From: an uncultured Chitinophaga sp.
GTDB lineage: Bacteria > Bacteroidota > Bacteroidia > Chitinophagales > Chitinophagaceae
Assembly (NCBI RefSeq): GCF_946479755.1
Contig: NZ_CAMLHC010000033.1
Coordinates: 1 to 64,000, forward strand
Reading direction: 5' to 3'
DNA: 64,000 bases
Part shown: positions 61,161 to 64,000 of the stretch, one piece after another
Layout: each line of letters starts with the position of its first letter
Numbering within the stretch: the stretch's first letter is position 1
The notes under the pieces: generated by a model
Databases searched by the model: none
Seen by the model: the letters and a program-made list of their open reading frames with translations, nothing else
Told to the model about the DNA's origin: nothing
Program-made: the position numbers and the translations under genes

Positions 61161-61652
61161 ATGCCGTCCTTTGATATTGTTAGCAAAGTAGATTTACAGA
61201 CACTGGATAATGCGGTTAACACTGTGAAAAAGGAGATCACCAACCGGTTTGATTTCAAAGGGTCACATGTGGTAATAGAACTGAACAAGAAAGAGCTGGT
61301 GCTGAACATAGAAGTAGACAGCGATATGAAACTGGGGCAGGTGCTCGACGTGCTGATTTCACGTTCCATGCGCCAGGGGCTGGAAGCTACCATTTATGAC
61401 CAGAGCAAGGAGCCCTATCAGAGCGGAAAAGTATATAAGAAGGAAGTGCCGATCCGGAATGGTATCAAACAGGAAGACGCCAAGAAGATCGTGAAGCTGA
61501 TCAAAGACTCCGGATTGAAGGTACAGGCCGCCATCATGGACGACATTGTACGGGTGACCGGCAAAAAAATAGATGATTTACAGGATGTTATACAGAAATG
61601 CCGGGAGGCCAATCTGAGTATACCTTTACAGTATATTAATATGAAATCCTGA
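61161..61652 (+). CDS. yajQ: YajQ family nucleotide-binding protein
   Basis: A 163-residue protein with two ferredoxin-like domains. MPSFDIVSKVDLQTLDNAVN is the family start, followed by TNRFDFKGS and KEVPIRNGIKQEDAKKIVKLIKDS (in part). YajQ proteins bind nucleic acid in some species and cyclic di-GMP in Xanthomonas and Pseudomonas. Whether that applies in Bacteroidota cannot be said. Single-gene unit between terminator and the L31 promoter. Confidence 0.94.
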   Translation: MPSFDIVSKVDLQTLDNAVNTVKKEITNRFDFKGSHVVIELNKKELVLNIEVDSDMKLGQVLDVLISRSMRQGLEATIYDQSKEPYQSGKVYKKEVPIRNGIKQEDAKKIVKLIKDSGLKVQAAIMDDIVRVTGKKIDDLQDVIQKCREANLSIPLQYINMKS

Positions 61653-61668
61653 TTTTTTTACAATAAAC

Positions 61669-61699
61669 TTTGGGTGTTAAAGAAATTTGGTTACCTTTG
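61669..61699 (+). promoter_or_regulatory. Promoter for rpmE (type B L31)
   Basis: TTTG (61669-61672), 19-base spacer, TACCTTTG (61692-61699). A perfect match to the Bacteroidota consensus, as expected for a ribosomal protein gene. Confidence 0.75.
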
Positions 61700-61726
61700 C
61701 ACCCTGTATTTACAATAATATTTGAT

Positions 61727-61978
61727 ATGAAACAGGGAATCCATCCGGAAAATTACAGATTTGTGGTATTTAAAGATATGTCAAACGGACACAGCTTTTT
61801 AAGCCGTTCCACTGCTCCTTCCAAAGAAAGCGTAAAATGGGAAGATGGCAATGAGTATCCGTTGATTAAGTTGGAAATTTCCAATACATCTCACCCTTTC
61901 TATACTGGTAAGAATGTGTTGGTGGATACCGCAGGACGTATCGACAAATTCAACAAACGCTACGCTAAAAAAGCATAG
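61727..61978 (+). CDS. rpmE2: 50S ribosomal protein L31, type B
   Basis: An 83-residue L31. [21 protein letters not shown] is the type B start (shown in part [11 protein letters not shown]). The CxxC zinc motif of type A L31 is absent, so this is the zinc-independent (C-minus) form. [21 protein letters not shown], in parts, is the conserved end. The ATG at 61727 follows a strong promoter by 27 bases; the longer frame from 61670 is rejected because it spans the promoter. Confidence 0.96.
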   Translation: MKQGIHPENYRFVVFKDMSNGHSFLSRSTAPSKESVKWEDGNEYPLIKLEISNTSHPFYTGKNVLVDTAGRIDKFNKRYAKKA

Positions 61979-62005
61979 TTCGTTTGCAACAATATTTTTA
62001 CAAAG

Positions 62006-62031
62006 AATCCCATCGGCTTATCGATGGGATT
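62006..62031 (+). terminator. Intrinsic terminator after rpmE
   Basis: Stem AATCCCATCG (62006-62015) with CGATGGGATT (62022-62031), then a T tract. It lies 18 bases before the next ATG. Confidence 0.8.
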
Positions 62032-62048
62032 TTTTATTTTTAGCCCCT

Positions 62049-63230
62049 ATGGAGCGTCACTACATTCTTTTTGACACGCCCGAACGCGACTTATTATACC
62101 CTTTTACGCATACAAGACCAATTGCCGCCTGCAGAGTAGGTATTCTTACCATCCAGGAGAAGTGGGAGCATTGGCTGGGAACCGGTGTCAGTCACTATAC
62201 CGTGCCGCATTTGCAGGAGAAGTTTCCGTTGCGCCGTGGGGAGGATGCCACCGTAAATGTGCTGATCAGCGGGCATATTATGCCTGATGCGGAGCTGGTG
62301 GCGGCCATTATGGCCTTACGTCCGGAGGAGGAATTGTATAAAGACAATCACCTGGTAGCAAAGGTGGCGCAGGGGAGGGAAGTGCACCTGTTGCCCGCCG
62401 CCAGCCGTAAAAGTTATACCGGTCCGGTGACAGGTATTTTCAGGCCCTGGGATATATTTATGCAGAATGACCGGGCTATCCGGGAAGATTTCGTTCTGCT
62501 GACCAAAGGGCGCACCTCCGCGCCGCTCCCGGAAGGCATCCAGGTATCCCACCCGGAACAGGTGTTCCTGGAGCCGGGCGCCCAGGTGTACAGCAGTATA
62601 CTTAATGCAGCTACCGGTCCGATCTACATTGGCCGGAATGCCCTGGTGATGGAGGGGAGTGTGGTCAGGGGCCCGCTGGCGATGGGAGAAGGGGCCGTTC
62701 TGAAAATGGGGGCCAAAATATATGGCGCCACCACGCTCGGACCCTACTGCATCGGTGGCGGAGAAATCAAAAACAGCGTATTTTTCGGTTATTCCAATAA
62801 ATCACATGACGGGTATGTAGGTGATGCCGTGATTGGCGAATGGTGCAACCTGGGAGGCAATACCACCTGCTCCAATGTGAAAAACAATGCGGGAGTGGTG
62901 AAAGTGTGGATGGAAGCCAGGCAAAGCACGGAGCCGGCAGGGCAGAAGTGCGGCGTGATGATGGGCGACTACAGCCGTTGCGCTATCAATACCATGATGA
63001 ATACCGGAACGGTAGTAGGCGTGTCCTGTAATATTTTCGGCGCCGGATTTCCACCGGTTTTCCTGCCTTCCTTTACATGGGGCCACCAGGTGGGAACAGC
63101 CGCCTACCGGCTTCCCGAAGCGTTGAGGGATGCAGCCGCCTGGATGGGCTTCAAGGGGCGGCAGCTGGAAGACGCTGACAGGAGGATATTGGAAGCCGTC
63201 TTCAGGGAAACAAACACACAACGACCATAA
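62049..63230 (+). CDS. GlmU-like protein with left-handed beta-helix
   Basis: A 393-residue protein. The N-terminal part is a reduced nucleotidyltransferase-like domain starting ILFDTPERDLLYPFTHTRPIA, in part. The C-terminal part is a hexapeptide-repeat helix (PIYIGRNALVMEGSVVRGPLA, GAVLKMGAKIYGATTLGPYC, each in part) as in GlmU and sugar acyltransferases. The usual GxGTRM nucleotide loop is missing at the N-terminus, so uridylyltransferase activity is doubtful. Bacteroidota carry this protein near tpiA, as here. Likely an acyltransferase or sugar-phosphate-binding protein. Confidence 0.8.
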   Translation: MERHYILFDTPERDLLYPFTHTRPIAACRVGILTIQEKWEHWLGTGVSHYTVPHLQEKFPLRRGEDATVNVLISGHIMPDAELVAAIMALRPEEELYKDNHLVAKVAQGREVHLLPAASRKSYTGPVTGIFRPWDIFMQNDRAIREDFVLLTKGRTSAPLPEGIQVSHPEQVFLEPGAQVYSSILNAATGPIYIGRNALVMEGSVVRGPLAMGEGAVLKMGAKIYGATTLGPYCIGGGEIKNSVFFGYSNKSHDGYVGDAVIGEWCNLGGNTTCSNVKNNAGVVKVWMEARQSTEPAGQKCGVMMGDYSRCAINTMMNTGTVVGVSCNIFGAGFPPVFLPSFTWGHQVGTAAYRLPEALRDAAAWMGFKGRQLEDADRRILEAVFRETNTQRP

Positions 63231-63248
63231 AACTTAATATCACAGTAC

Positions 63249-64000
63249 ATGAGAAAAAAAATTGTTGCAGGTAACTGGAAGATGAACCTCACGCTGGCAC
63301 AGGGCGAGCAATTGATCAACGACATTCTGCAGGCCGGCCTGAAACTGGGAGAAGGGCAGGAAGTAGTGGTAGCAACGCCTTTCCCGTATCTGACAAAGGC
63401 GAAGTCCCTGCTGAAAAACTACCCCGGCTTTTTCGTAGCGGCACAGAACTGCGCCAGCGAAAAATCCGGCGCTTATACCGGCGAAGTTTCCGCAGAGATG
63501 CTGCAGTCAGTAGGCGTGGATTACGTGATCATCGGTCACTCTGAAAGAAGGGAATACTTCCAGGAAAGCAACGCGATACTGGCAAAGAAAATTGATCTGG
63601 CGCTGGCAGCCGGCATTAAGCCGATTTTCTGCTGTGGTGAGCCGCTGGAGGTGCGCCAGGCGGAAACGCAGAACGCATTTGTAGCCAAACAACTGGAAGA
63701 AAGCCTGTTCCACCTGACCGAAGAGCAGCTGAAAAATGTGGTGATCGCCTATGAGCCGATCTGGGCTATCGGTACCGGGCTGACTGCCAGCGCGGCACAG
63801 GCGCAGGACATGCACGCTTTCATCCGTTCACAGATCGCCAATAAATTTGGTCGTGAAGCAGCACTGCGCCTGACTATTCTCTACGGTGGCAGCGCCAAAC
63901 CGGGCAATGCAGCGGAACTGTTCTCCAATCCCGATGTGGACGGCGGCCTGATTGGCGGCGCTTCCCTCGTGGCGAATGACTTCGTTGCTATTATCCAGCA
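63249..64000 (+). CDS. tpiA: Triose-phosphate isomerase (partial, runs off the window)
   Basis: Glycolytic enzyme interconverting dihydroxyacetone phosphate and glyceraldehyde 3-phosphate. The frame opens at 63249 and stays open to the right edge (250 codons), so only the last few residues are missing. Motifs: GNWKMN with Lys11, IIGHSERREYF with His97, and AYEPIWAIGTG with catalytic Glu169, followed by the loop 6 region and LYGGSAKPGN. It starts 19 bp after the GlmU-like gene and is probably co-transcribed with it. Confidence 0.96.
   Translation, partial: MRKKIVAGNWKMNLTLAQGEQLINDILQAGLKLGEGQEVVVATPFPYLTKAKSLLKNYPGFFVAAQNCASEKSGAYTGEVSAEMLQSVGVDYVIIGHSERREYFQESNAILAKKIDLALAAGIKPIFCCGEPLEVRQAETQNAFVAKQLEESLFHLTEEQLKNVVIAYEPIWAIGTGLTASAAQAQDMHAFIRSQIANKFGREAALRLTILYGGSAKPGNAAELFSNPDVDGGLIGGASLVANDFVAIIQ

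Noticed and set aside
61914..62048. Longer N-terminus of the GlmU-like protein
   Set aside because: It would overlap rpmE and its terminator, and the residues do not resemble the family start ERHYILFD.

Overview
The window reads as chromosomal DNA from a Bacteroidota bacterium, most likely Chitinophagaceae and possibly Chitinophaga. Reasons: a subtilase with a type IX secretion (T9SS) C-terminal sorting domain; a fused SecDF; a short primary sigma factor lacking region 1.1; the order nusB / DUF1573 lipoprotein / yajC / coaE; the order DUF3822 / rsmD / coaD; DUF4249, DUF4397 and WbqC proteins; and many promoters of the Bacteroidota form TTTG-N19-22-TAnnTTTG. The genus is an inference from gene content only. 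I see no rRNA, tRNA, CRISPR array, insertion sequence or prophage.

Layout. 0-6.3 kb is an accessory region: two duplicated HEIGH-type (M57) metallopeptidase lipoproteins with duplicated leaders around a T9SS subtilase, then a LytS-like histidine kinase with a degenerate ATP-binding box. 6.3-16 kb holds an S46 dipeptidyl-peptidase of DPP11 type, a methyltransferase, a methylmalonyl-CoA mutase catalytic subunit, an M23-like peptidase, an aminotransferase, a DUF4397 lipoprotein and a serine hydrolase. 16-25 kb is housekeeping: secDF, an IscA-like protein, coaE-yajC-DUF1573-nusB and groES-groEL. 24.7-34.9 kb has paired FKBP lipoproteins, serine deaminase, a large surface protein combining a putative metallopeptidase, propeller and barrel, valS and threonine aldolase. 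35-45 kb holds rpoD, DUF4249, trxB, folB, a TPR protein, a MATE exporter, DUF3822-rsmD-coaD-thioesterase, Nudix, pyrE and a metal-binding protein. 45-54.7 kb has lipoproteins, WbqC, arginine decarboxylase, a membrane protein, Hsp20, bacilliredoxin, lgt, hemerythrin and DUF2167. 54.7-55 kb is a 54-bp (2 x 27) minisatellite. 55.3-64 kb has an outer-membrane receptor, a four-gene ECF sigma operon ending in two surface beta-repeat proteins, yajQ, rpmE type B, a GlmU-like protein and tpiA, which runs off the right edge.

How it fits together. Much of the window concerns the envelope: SecDF/YajC export, Lgt lipidation, lipoprotein and T9SS peptidases, DPP11 for digesting acidic dipeptides, and an ECF operon that probably adjusts the cell surface. 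The least expected material lies between genes. Several gaps are filled almost end to end by long inverted repeats (12.6, 27.3, 30.25, 38.15, 43.2 and 43.96 kb), some built around terminators or divergent promoters. All assignments come from reading the sequence; no database search was run.
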